Source of the DNA: Lumbricus rubellus
Taxonomy: Eukaryota > Annelida > Clitellata > Crassiclitellata > Lumbricidae
Assembly (NCBI GenBank): GCA_945859605.1
Contig: OX243824.1
Coordinates: 23,094,417 to 23,158,416, forward strand
Direction of reading: 5' to 3'
DNA: 64,000 nucleotides
The notes under the pieces: generated by a model
The model's input: the letters and a program-made list of their open reading frames with translations, nothing else
The model's database searches: none
Told to the model about the DNA's origin: nothing
Translations under genes and position numbers: made by a program
In this document: positions 53,607 through 63,118 of the stretch, piece after piece
Layout of the letters: the number at the start of each line of letters is the position of its first letter
Position numbering within the stretch: position 1 is the first letter of the stretch

Positions 53607-54172
53607 TTCTTATGCAATTATTGCTGTGATAGACCTACATAGAGTTGCAGACCTCAAATTCTGTGCTGCAAACATAGGTCAAACATAGTGCAACAATGTC
53701 AGTAATTCTAAGTTCAACAATATATGAATATTTCTTACACATAACGTGCGTCGTGCGCTGACCATTTATTTATTGGTCCGTAACCTTGCGCTTGTATGAA
53801 TATCAGCCGCATATCTTGCGGTACCCTTAGTATAATTATGCTGTGATTGTGGAGTACAGGGTAGGACAACACTCACGCAAAATATACCATTCTATGCCCA
53901 AATGGTTGTTCTAGGAATACCTACCTGTAGACAGTGTAGATTCATAGGCCTAGCCTTTAAAACGTTATCCGGAAAAAACAGGCCTGGGGTCCGGTCGGAC
54001 CTTCCCCCCCCCCCGGGCAATCGAGGGTTAATTTAATTTTTTCTGATATTTCATACGTTTTCACCGTTCTCCCAAGGATTCAGCTGACTATAATAGTGTC
54101 ATTATGTTGTTTAAGTCAAGTTGTTTATGTTGTTAAGCTGTTATTGTAGGACTGGTTTGCTCACATGAGTAT
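53607..54172. other. No gene recognised
   Basis: AT-rich with one C run at about 54005. Confidence 0.4.
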
Positions 54173-54181
54173 ACTATTCAA

Positions 54182-54787
54182 GATTCTAGGGGGTTTGACC
54201 ACCGGACGATTGACCACCGGACGGTTGACCATCGGACGATTGACCACTGCGGACGTTTGACCATCGACCGATTGACCACCGGACGATTGACCACCGGACG
54301 ATTGACCATCGCTTGATTTTTATAAAACTTTACGACACAGACTCAATGTACCACATACTCTATTTAATATGTAGCCTAATCGAATAATAATACGAAGCGA
54401 AATGCGAAAATATACTCAAGCGACTGTAAAGCGTTATTTAAAATGTGTTAAACCACAGTTAACTAAGATATTAGATAAATGTGCTACTTAGTAATTGTGA
54501 TATGCTATTTCATGTAGCCTATAGGCCTACATCCCTACATGTATGCATGTCTACATAATTATAAGAATTAAAAGAAGCCGACGATGTTTATCTTTACTAG
54601 CGGTAAATACAACATTTTTTTTCATCATTAGTTAATAAATTTAAGTCACCACTAGACCGATGGTCAATCGTCCGGTGGTCAATCGTCCGATGGTCAATCG
54701 GTCGATGGTCAAACGTCCGCAGTGGTCAATCGTCCGATGGTCAACCGTCCGGTGGTCAACCGTCCGGTGGTCAATAGTCCGCGCACC
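54182..54787. mobile_element. Fold-back (TU-like) element B, 606 bp
   Basis: A 9-bp direct repeat ACTATTCAA (54173-54181, 54788-54796). The left arm 54195-54315 is 15-bp units of GACCACCGGACGATT type. The right arm 54655-54780 has complementary units (AATCGTCCGGTGGTC). About 340 bp of AT-rich DNA lies between. The small ORF VNRPVVNRPVVN is a repeat artefact. Confidence 0.8.
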
Positions 54788-54796
54788 ACTATTCAA

Positions 54797-55271
54797 ATAC
54801 TATCTATTTTTATGCGTAGCCTACATGAACTAATTTATTTTTCCTGGTATTGCTCTGCTTTAGCATTATCCCGTGATTTTCAGGCACGATTTTCTAAAGT
54901 TACTTGAACTAATTTATAGTACGGTAATTGACTGAGGCATGTGTTCTACATGTATGTTCGACAGTAGCCTATAAAAGGCTATGTCAGTTTTATGATCTGT
55001 ATACTGGTCTAGTACCTTGCTCATAAGTGCTGTAATATGCCGAGCAAATTTCTGTCCAGGGTTACTGCCTCTGTTGTCATAGACCCTGGTCTAATCGGAT
55101 CCATCCATGATCTGTTCTGTCTCGCCCCGATACGACTCAATTTTCAAGGCTCTCACAGACTACAACTCGTAGTTAATGCTTTGGGCGCCCGCAGATAATT
55201 ATATTTGCAGGATCTCTAAATCAAAATAGTAACAGTTAAATGTTTAGCAAGAACTTGAGAAATGCAGGAAA
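54797..55271. other. No gene recognised
   Basis: Unique-looking AT-rich DNA. Confidence 0.4.
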
Positions 55272-56217
55272 TCTATATAAATAAAAATGTAACTGCGTTT
55301 ACACGAATCTTTCTCCTCAGGGATCTTGGTAAGTCCTGGACCGATTCTTTTCAAAAATGCAGCAAAACGTTCCGTTAATATAGGCGCGGGTTTGCATAAT
55401 GCTCTTTTGCTAAAATATTTTACAACAAAAAAAAACAACTTTCACTTCGATTCGACCGATTCCGAGTTCAAAATGCGCTATACAAGTCTTGCGGAACCAC
55501 CGTTTTCAAACGCGCCCGAATTGGATCAAGGCATGCATAATTATTGACGGGTTGAATTTGAACTCGGAATCGGTCGAATCGAAGTGAAAGTGTTTTTCTC
55601 AAGATTTTAGCAAAAAAGCATTATGCAAACCCGCGCCTATTCGAACGGCAATTTTTAAATTTCAGACATCCTTGGTCCGAAAGATTCGTGCGTACGCAGT
55701 TACATTTTTATTTACGCCCATATAGATATTCAACACATTCAATAGCGGCCCTGTTGCGTTCGCCTTTTCGCGTCGATGTCGTGGAGACACGGCATGAGGA
55801 AGGAAATGAGGAGGAGGGAGCAGGACGAAGAGGGAGGCGAGGGAGCGGAGGGGAGGGATGGACGAGGGAGGGATGCAGGGAGGCAGAGGAAGGGACGGAG
55901 GGATCGGGACTGGGATGGGGAGGAGGGTAGGGTGCAGGGGAGGTGTAAGGGAAAGGAAGGGGAAAGGGACGGGAGGAGGTAGAGGGGAGTTGAGGAGATT
56001 GGACGGGGAGGGGTGGGAAGAGGAGGAGAAGGGGGAGAGGAGGGGAGCGGAAGGGGAGGGGGAAGTGGGGGGACGGGAGGGGAGGAGGGGAGGGAGAGAG
56101 GGAGGGGAGTGGGCGGGGAAGGGGGGATGGTGAGGGGAAGGGGAGGTCGAATGGAGGTAGGGACGGGTGGTTGGATACTCTTTTCAGCCACAGCAACGCG
56201 TGGCCGGGTTCAGCTAG
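55272..56217 (+). mobile_element. Non-autonomous Helitron-like element, 946 bp
   Basis: 5' end TCTATATAAATAAAAATG directly after host A (55271). 3' end CAGCTAG followed by host T (56218). A GC hairpin GCCAC-AGCAACGC-GTGGC lies about 9 nt upstream of the CTAG terminus. No target duplication. These are Helitron rules: A/T site, 5' TC, 3' hairpin plus CTRR. The first about 200 bp reappears inverted at 55560-55728. A G-rich minisatellite fills most of the rest. There is no Rep/helicase. Confidence 0.75.
55790..56160 (+). repeat. G-rich GGGAGG low-complexity tract
   Basis: About 370 bp of runs of G with A spacers (GGGGAGGG and similar) on the plus strand and extreme purine asymmetry. Gly- or Pro-rich ORFs on both strands are artefacts. 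Potential quadruplex-forming sequence inside the Helitron-like element. Confidence 0.9.
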
Positions 56218-56555
56218 TTAAGAATAAAATTATGGATAGTTTTTGCAGAGGTTTCTAAGATTATTTTCTCAATTTCGCTTTGTCTATCATTAGTATCATT
56301 AGTGCTTTAGTGCGAAGATTTTTGTTAAAATAAAAAAAATTGTGGTTAAGAGCTAGGTATCAAGTTTTTCCTTCGTATAAATCGAGAAACAAGTCGCAAG
56401 TGCTGCAGAAGAATATGGCAACGTAACAAAGACGAAAGTTATGACGAATACTGAAGAGGTGCTCGAAACGATGGTGGGCACGGGGAGACTAGAACAAGTG
56501 GATTCCTTTGTATATTTTATTGAGTAGGATATCAAACGATGGGAATTGTGTGAAT

Positions 56556-59500
56556 AATAATTACGACGATTTATATGGCGCAGTAACACAGCCATGCCGT
56601 TACAAGGGCGCCTTACAGAAAACCAGCTACACCGGATAAGCCCTAGCGAACAAGTGTGATTTTAGCCTGGCTTTAAAAGAGTCCACTGAGCCTGCTGATC
56701 GGATAGCGAGAGGAAGACTGTTCCAGCAACGAGGACCAGCGACCGAGAAGGCACGATCGCCGAAGCACGATCTCATTCTCCGCACTCGCAAATCAGACCT
56801 CTCGGATGATCTGAGCCGAAGCCCAGCCGCGGAGGAATGAGTCTCTATGCAGCAATCGCGCAGGTACTCGGGCGCAGCTCCGTGAAGCGATTTGAACACG
56901 AGCAAACAGAGCTTGAATTCGATGCGAGATGGAACAGGCAGCCAGTGGAGGACATCACGGAGGAGCGGCGTGACGTGGTCGTATTTTCTCCTGTTGCAGA
57001 CTAGCCTAGCCGCGGCATTAAGCACTGACTGGAGTCCGTCCAAGAGGCACGCAGGCGCGCCGGCAAGCAAGCTGTTGCAGCGATCCACCTTGGAAGTGAC
57101 GAAAGCGGCGACGGCCGCCCTCGCGGCCTCAAAGGGCAAGGACTTGATGCAGCTCCTGATGAGACGGAGCTGCCGGAAGCAACAACCTACTGTCCAGGCG
57201 ATATGGCGCCTCATGGACAGATCTGACTCCAGCAGGACGCCGAGATCGCGCACGGAAGTCGAAGGCCGTATCAGGGCCCCACAGACACTCAGCGCGCCGG
57301 TGTCGAGATGGAGACACCGTCTTCTGGTCGCACACCACAGGAAGTCGGTCTTCTCGGGGTTAAGCCGCAGTCGATTCGACCGCATCCAGTCGGCAATCCG
57401 CTCAATGCCAAGCTCCATTCTTCCCCTCTGCTGCTCGACAGTTGATGGATGTCCCCACGTGTAGAGCTGGGAGTCGTCGGCGTAGAAATGAGATGCTAGG
57501 CCGAGACTTGTAGCAAGCTCACCCACGTCGGCGGTGTAGAGCAGAAACAGCAGCGGGCCGAGAACAGAGCCCTGAGGGACGCCACAGAAGAGAGAGCGGA
57601 TGGTTGAGAAGACCCCGTCGAAGAGCACCGTCTGTCGGCGATTGAAGAGATAGGAGCGAAGCCAGTCAAGCGCGGTTGAGCGGATCCCGTACGTCCTGGA
57701 CAAGCGCTCGACCAGAACATCATGGTCGACCGTATCGAAGGCGGCCGAGCGATCGAGCAGACCAAGCAAAGCGTGGTTGCCCGCATCGATCGCTTCCGTA
57801 AGGTCTGTTACAACCTTAAGAAGAGCGGTCTCGGTCGAATGGTGTTTCCGGTAGGCCGACTGATGAACTGGAAGAAGGCCAGCCGACGACAGGAACTCGG
57901 TTAGCTGGATGCTAACGACCCGCTCAAGGAGCTTTGACAGGAATGACAGGTTGGAGATCGGTCGGTAACTGGAGAGCTCGCAGGGCGGAAGCGTCGGTTT
58001 CTTCAGTCGAAGAGTGACGTAGGCGTCCTTGTAGTACGTCGGAAAGGCACCGGAGGACAGCGATGAGTTGAAGACCGACACGATATATGGAGCGAGTAGA
58101 TCGATGCAGGACTTGAGCAGCCACGTCGGCATCGGGTCCTTCATGGAGTATTTGTCAACGGCGTCGTTGACCATCCGGCACACGATGTCGGACGTTACGG
58201 GCGAGAAAGCGAGGAACCGGTCGTCCGTTGCGATGTCACGAAACACCGGCGGCGGCGCGCCGTCAGTAGCCGACCTGACATCAGAGACCTTCTGATCAAA
58301 GTAGTCGGCGAAAGCCTCGGCAGAGAGTCCTGGAGCCGGACTCTGGACGCCTTCTTTTCCTTTACCCAGTCCATCGTTAATCGTGCGCCAAATAGACGCC
58401 GGGTCACGTTGTGTGTCGATTTTTGATCTCCAGAATGATCGCCTTTTGGACTGGACAAGTCGGTGCATCGATCCCAACGACTCCACCCAGCACTTCCGGT
58501 CCGTTTCCAGACGTGCCTTTTTGTAGCGCCGCTCGAGACGTCTAGCATGACGTTTCGCAGAACGACACTCAGCGTCGTACCACTTGTCCGACGAGGACCG
58601 GACGCGGCAAGTGATCTCCGTCATTGGCGCATGGACGTCGAGTAGTGCCGCGACGACCTCGTCGAACCTCAGAGCCGCCGCTGAAACGTCATCGTGCGAA
58701 GAAGGACCCAGAGTGTCGTCGCAGAGACAGGAGTCAGCGAGGTCCGACCTGAAACGATCCACATCGAACCTCCGCCACGATCTGCGAGTCTGGGTTTTAT
58801 AGACGGGTGTCTCTACTGGAGCGGCGATGAAGGGCCAAGTCACCAGCCGATGGTCGGACGCACGGCGTGGAACAATGGTAACATCAATCACCGACGGCTT
58901 CTCGTCAACTCTCGTAACGACAACGTCAAGTCTTCCGCCGCCATCGTGAGTAGCAACCGTCACGCTCTGTACAGCGTCAAACGTCTCCAACAACTCATTC
59001 GCGCGCAGCGTCATCGGATCGTCCGGACGTTCAAAGTGGATGTTGAGATCGCCGGTGATGACGTAAGGCATGGCGAATGATGACAGAAACTCGAGTAGTG
59101 AACGAAACTCGTCGAAGAAGGCGGCGGTCGGCGCGGCTGAACCAGGACGGTAGACAACCGCGAAGACGAACGAGCTTCCGGAGACGGTCGTCCTTGCGAT
59201 GAGGTGCTCGAAGGTGGTCGGCTCGAACGGGGCGGTGATCTTCGTAAGTCTGACCGCAGTGGAGGCGATCACGGCAACACCACCGTGATTCTGATAGTAG
59301 ATGTCATCGGTCCGTGCCCCCGGTCGAGCAGGGCGAGCCCGTTCAAGCAACTGCAGACCGGTCGACCTCAGACGTCGAAGAGAGACATCGTCAGCGTCCT
59401 CGTGCCAGGTCTCGGTGAGGCCTAGTACGTCCAATTCCGCGTCACGCCAACACTGGCCGACAACGTCGACCTTGTTGCCAACAGAACGGACGTTGAGTGT

Positions 59501-60111
59501 GGCACATCTGACCTGACGAGTCTGATGGAAGACGTGACGCTGCATGGCCGGTCGGACAAGGTAGTCGCGACGACGAGCATCCTTGACCGGGGCACTGGAA
59601 GAGGCTACCGATGTTGACGGTCCCGAAGCAGGATCAACAACATGGCCGACAGCCGGATGACGTAGCGGTCGGTTGCCTGTGATCACAGCAACGGTGCACA
59701 GCGCCGACGTGGTCAGCACATACGGGCGTCTGGAGCGTACGCAGTGTAGACCTGCACGGCAGCCGCGGGTACGGCGCCTCAATCCCAGCTCAGCGACACG
59801 ACGACAAACTGCACAGTCAGGCCTAGGGCCGGTGAAGCGTAACGATAACAACAACACCGACCCGAAACGTACGTCACGCATCAACGAGCACTGCACTAAC
59901 CGAGTCAAAGAAAAACCAGCAAAAGTACGCAAATTGCGACGAAATGACTTCAAAATTCCAGAAAACAACCAGCACGATAGAATCCACGAACTTAAACGAT
60001 CACACGTATCCAAAAAACAAACTCGGCGGATAGAATAGCTAGCGCAAAAACCGATATGTTGTGCAGAGCTAGGCAATATCCTGCGAGCAGCCACAAGCGG
60101 CGCTCCTATGT
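56556..60111 (-). mobile_element. CR1-like LINE, near full length
   Basis: About 3.56 kb inserted antisense in the outer LINE. On its strand it ends GGCGCCATATAAATCGTCG then AATTATTATT, the classic 3' end of this family. The duplication is short (AAT at 56553-56555 / 60112-60114). GC-rich compared with the flanks. Confidence 0.8.
56627..60094 (-). CDS. LINE ORF2: endonuclease-reverse transcriptase
   Basis: The open frame spans 1155 codons from 60094, but the first codon is GTG; the first ATG is at 59881 (residue 72). Apurinic-type endonuclease at about 195-425: LNVRSVGNK, LTETWHEDADD, ITGDLNIHFE, ASDHRLV. RT at about 640-900: RPISNLSFLSKLLERVV, YRKHHSTETALLKVV, LLDRSAAFDTVDHDVL, GVPQGSVLGPLLFLLY and the catalytic HFYADDSQLY. 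The C-terminal tail has VLHWLPVPSRIEFKLCLLVF, RAFSVAGPRCWNSLPLAIRS and LKSHLFARAYPV. No internal stop, so possibly active. No ORF1 found. CR1/L2-type by motifs; the exact clade needs a tree. Confidence 0.88.
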   Translation of the reverse strand: MAARRILPSSAQHIGFCASYSIRRVCFLDTCDRLSSWILSCWLFSGILKSFRRNLRTFAGFSLTRLVQCSLMRDVRFGSVLLLSLRFTGPRPDCAVCRRVAELGLRRRTRGCRAGLHCVRSRRPYVLTTSALCTVAVITGNRPLRHPAVGHVVDPASGPSTSVASSSAPVKDARRRDYLVRPAMQRHVFHQTRQVRCATLNVRSVGNKVDVVGQCWRDAELDVLGLTETWHEDADDVSLRRLRSTGLQLLERARPARPGARTDDIYYQNHGGVAVIASTAVRLTKITAPFEPTTFEHLIARTTVSGSSFVFAVVYRPGSAAPTAAFFDEFRSLLEFLSSFAMPYVITGDLNIHFERPDDPMTLRANELLETFDAVQSVTVATHDGGGRLDVVVTRVDEKPSVIDVTIVPRRASDHRLVTWPFIAAPVETPVYKTQTRRSWRRFDVDRFRSDLADSCLCDDTLGPSSHDDVSAAALRFDEVVAALLDVHAPMTEITCRVRSSSDKWYDAECRSAKRHARRLERRYKKARLETDRKCWVESLGSMHRLVQSKRRSFWRSKIDTQRDPASIWRTINDGLGKGKEGVQSPAPGLSAEAFADYFDQKVSDVRSATDGAPPPVFRDIATDDRFLAFSPVTSDIVCRMVNDAVDKYSMKDPMPTWLLKSCIDLLAPYIVSVFNSSLSSGAFPTYYKDAYVTLRLKKPTLPPCELSSYRPISNLSFLSKLLERVVSIQLTEFLSSAGLLPVHQSAYRKHHSTETALLKVVTDLTEAIDAGNHALLGLLDRSAAFDTVDHDVLVERLSRTYGIRSTALDWLRSYLFNRRQTVLFDGVFSTIRSLFCGVPQGSVLGPLLFLLYTADVGELATSLGLASHFYADDSQLYTWGHPSTVEQQRGRMELGIERIADWMRSNRLRLNPEKTDFLWCATRRRCLHLDTGALSVCGALIRPSTSVRDLGVLLESDLSMRRHIAWTVGCCFRQLRLIRSCIKSLPFEAARAAVAAFVTSKVDRCNSLLAGAPACLLDGLQSVLNAAARLVCNRRKYDHVTPLLRDVLHWLPVPSRIEFKLCLLVFKSLHGAAPEYLRDCCIETHSSAAGLRLRSSERSDLRVRRMRSCFGDRAFSVAGPRCWNSLPLAIRSAGSVDSFKARLKSHLFARAYPV

Positions 60112-60684
60112 AATGAAGTCAAGTCAAGACTAGCCATGGGAATGACTGTCATGACCAAATTGACGAAGATTTGGAAGAATAAATCAATCAGCATCGACAC
60201 CAAATTGCGGTTCATGAAGTCTTTGGTGTGGCCAGTAGCGACGTATGGATGCGAAGCATGGACTCTGAAAAAGGATGAATAAAAGCGAATTCAAGCATTT
60301 GAGAACAAGTGTATCAGAAAGCTGCTGAGAATTCCGTGGACTGAAATGATGACCAATGAACAGGTGTATGTGTCAGCAGGAGCCAGAAGAGGACTATTGG
60401 CCCACACCAAAATTCGAAAACTTCGATATTTTGGTCATATCATGAGACAGCAAACGGTAGCATCGAAAGCAGCATCATGACGGGCGTTGTGGAGGAGAAC
60501 CGAGGACGAGGAAGGCCGAGGATATCTTGGATCGACAACGTCCTGAACTGGACAGGACTTGTAGGCTCTGACTTAATGAGCGCGACAAGGAACAGAAGAC
60601 TCTGGGCATTAAAGGTCCATTCATGTAGCCAACCGTCGCGATGCGACGATAGCGACATGACATGACATGACATCAAGTTTTTCC

Positions 60685-60823
60685 AGGAAGGAAAAGTGCC
60701 TTCTCTTACCAATGTGTGCGGGAGACCATGAAAAATGTCGACAAAACAATTATGTGGTCTCTTTTCGTGGTCGGGTGATATCATTACTTATCAACTGCCA
60801 GGAGTTTTTGGATTCACTATAGA
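60685..60823. other. Spacer, no gene seen
   Basis: Nothing recognised. Confidence 0.4.
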
Positions 60824-61935
60824 GCGACCATCAAAAGGGTGAGTTCAAAAGGGCGCCGCTTATAAAGACGCCTGTTTGAAAGGGCGACAATCAAAAGCGC
60901 GATCTATAATCTTACAATATGGAACCTCATAATAGTTGAAATCGTGTATCAAACTATCATTAGGACTAAATAAATGTATATAAAATTCTTATAATAAATC
61001 AAACTTTGTCATAGTCTGAATGTGCATTGTGCAGCCATCAAGCATTAGGCCCCTATTATAATCCCGAACTTTGTTCCTCTTCACATATTCAAAATTCATT
61101 CTCACACTTTCTTTGCAACTTAGATTAAATTGACTGCAAATCGAAATCTATAAGCTTACAAAGCTACTGCGCATCACTGCACTGTGGCCTACGTTTAAAG
61201 TAAGTAAGTAAGTGTGCCTTATTGAACCGCCTGCAAACGCACTGCGGGAACATTATATGAGAACAGAACATAGCGTGTACATTGATACAAAAATCGAAAG
61301 ATGCAATTTTCTATAATCACAGCAGGCATATACAACTAAAAATCATAACACACATTTATGGGAACCATTTGGGAGAAAAGATACACAGTAATACAAATTT
61401 AGGTAATTTGAATAGCATCCGTGTAATGAAACCACATCTAGTTAATGCGTCAGCATGAGGAATCTCACGGTTGTGAGAACGAGGACGGAGTGAGTAGGAA
61501 ACATTCTTAATGGGGGGTAATAGAGGATCTAAGACATGGCTTGAATTGCAAATTATAGCAGAGAAGAGGGTGGAATCAGCATGACCACAAAGGTCATCGA
61601 ACGACTTCTGGTCAGCAGGCAGAAAGTTGAGACGCACCATTTTCCGTATTATTGCGTTAAGACGCGCCCGCTGACCAGAATTTGCAAAGCCAGACCATGC
61701 AGGGGAAGCATACAGAAGGCGTGATAAGGTGGTGGACCGAACTACATCATGTAAGTGCGTCCCGGAGAGGCCATGAGCTACAAGGACACGTATCGCATAG
61801 AGTGATTGGGAAGCCTTAAAACTGTCCGTTTATAATAATTAATCCATTATTGTCCAAACGGCAAATACCGACCATTGTCTTTGAACCACTGCGAATATCC
61901 GATGCTCGCCCTTTGATCGGCGCCCTTTGGAACAG
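60824..61935. mobile_element. Possible fold-back (TU-like) element C
   Basis: The left arm 60824-60915 is 15-bp units (GCGACCATCAAAAGG, GTGAGTTCAAAAGGG, CGCCTGTTTGAAAGG and so on). The complement of 61845-61935 is again 15-bp units (GATCAAAGGGCGAGC, TGGTTCAAAGACAAT). No clear flanking duplication. It encloses the LINE relic at 61204. Confidence 0.5.
61204..61842 (-). pseudogene. LINE C-terminal relic
   Basis: The minus strand reads SQSLYAIRVLVAHGLSG, STTLSRLLYASPAWSGFANS, MVRLNFLPADQKSFDDLCGH, ADSTLFSAIICNSSHVLDPL and YSLRPRSHNREIP. This is the conserved C-terminal region of one group of non-LTR RT proteins. It ends in an ACTT-repeat tail at 61200-61215 (plus strand AAGTAAGTAAGT). Possible flanking CGTTTA on both sides. 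Heavily 5'-truncated. Confidence 0.65.
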
Positions 61936-62819
61936 GCTTTTTTTTACATGTTCTTTACCGTATTTATTCGTTTCAGTAGAAATGTTTTGTTGTCGTCGAT
62001 TACTATTATTATGCAGACACGGGCAGAGTATTATTAGCTCGACTCTTCCGCAATGCTTCTTCCCTTTCTCTTGGAACGCTGCACATGAAGACGGGCGAAA
62101 AGAAGATAAAAATAAGATGGTTCATTGTCCTTACATAAAAATTATTATGGTAGGCCTACATCAGCACAACAGAGATTTAATATTGCATTGGTGCGACGTG
62201 GAAAAGCAGGATGCTGCAGGGGACTCTCTTCGCAAATCAAATAGGCCTACTATTCAGTAGCGATTTGCATGAAACAGGAAGTTAAAACATTGACCTTCAA
62301 TTAAGCAAGGCCCAGCAATAACCTCAATAGGCTCAATATCTACGGTTCATAATCAGGTTCCGTTATCATGATCCACCATCGCAGCTGATGTGTTACACTC
62401 TATGATGAGGAAGTACGAGATTCAACGCAGTGGAGCACACAATTATTGCAAATCATTTTAGCTGAGGCATTTCATATCATAATAATTATGTCATCAAGCA
62501 CATTGATAATTGCATCGCCTAAGAGTGACCTCAACAATTAGGACAAATCATTAAGTTGCAAACCATCCTCTTAGCCCACCAAGGCAACTAGTCTGTTGCA
62601 CGCTAAGGCTCTGATGTACAGTATAATATTACACAATATGCTATGTGCAGCAGAGAGAATAGATTAAAAAAATTAACTAGCATTATGTCCTCTAGCTTTT
62701 TCAAATTATCGCTGCTTCAGTAACTCTTCGTTTACATTCAGTGAACACTTTAATTTGGTTAGTACACGGAAGCAGCTACAATTTACTGCAGAGGTTCTAA
62801 CAGTGAATCTGTAGTCGCC
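61936..62819. other. No gene recognised
   Basis: The ORF at 61850-62260 overlaps the fold-back arm and has no recognised domain. It is the upstream region of the next exon. Confidence 0.35.
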
Positions 62820-63118
62820 ATGAGTTTTCATGTGGCATTTTACTTTGCGGCATCTGCCATAATATTAACGCATAGCAAGATCTCTTCAGTGAATGGACAA
62901 TGCACTACAGAGGGTTGTGGACATGATGACCTATCGATGAGTATTATAGCAGAAATACAGCAGCAGATTGTTCAGACATCTGGTCAGCAAAACAAGCAAA
63001 CTCAGAGCAATCATGATGTCATGACTTCATCGTTTCAACAACTCACAAGTCAGCATGACGCCATTTTGAGGAGTCTTCAAGCAGTTGACCGACGTCTCGA
63101 GCAGCATGATATCTACAG
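62820..63118 (+). pseudogene. Paralog of the secreted coiled-coil exon, disrupted
   Basis: A signal peptide (MSFHVAFYFAASAIILTH) is followed by SVNGQCTTEGCGHDDLSMSI, IAEIQQQ and SLQAVDRRLEQHDIY. This parallels the exon at 34909 (VNGQCTKQGCDN..., IVAEIQQL, SLQAVDRRL, EHDIY). After HDIY the coding sequence runs into a mariner-like end, so the protein tail RVRQKKRPPLG is transposon-encoded. The frame stops at 63191. Probably a broken duplicate unless the transposon is spliced out or polymorphic. Confidence 0.65.

Larger units (their letters stand above)
56372..60671 (+). mobile_element. 5'-truncated LINE split by another LINE
   Basis: 13-bp direct repeats ATCAAGTTTTTCC (56359-56371, 60672-60684) flank it, and a GACAT-repeat tail ends at 60671. 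Left piece 56372-56553 encodes EYGNVTKTKVMTNTEE, LEQVDSFVYF. Right piece 60112-60671 encodes RLAMGMTVMTKLTKIW, MKSLVWPVATYGCEAWTLKK, RKLLRIPWTEMM, RKLRYFGHIMRQ and GRGRPRISWIDNVLNWTGL. Together they are the consecutive C-terminal region of a non-LTR RT protein. Several stops make it a dead copy. Confidence 0.8.

Noticed and set aside
55708..56258. Pro-rich and Gly-rich ORFs of 68-162 codons
   Set aside because: Artefacts of the G/A-only tract within the Helitron-like element.
60094..60094. LINE ORF start at 60094
   Set aside because: The codon is GTG, and the first ATG is at 59881; the frame is simply open upstream.
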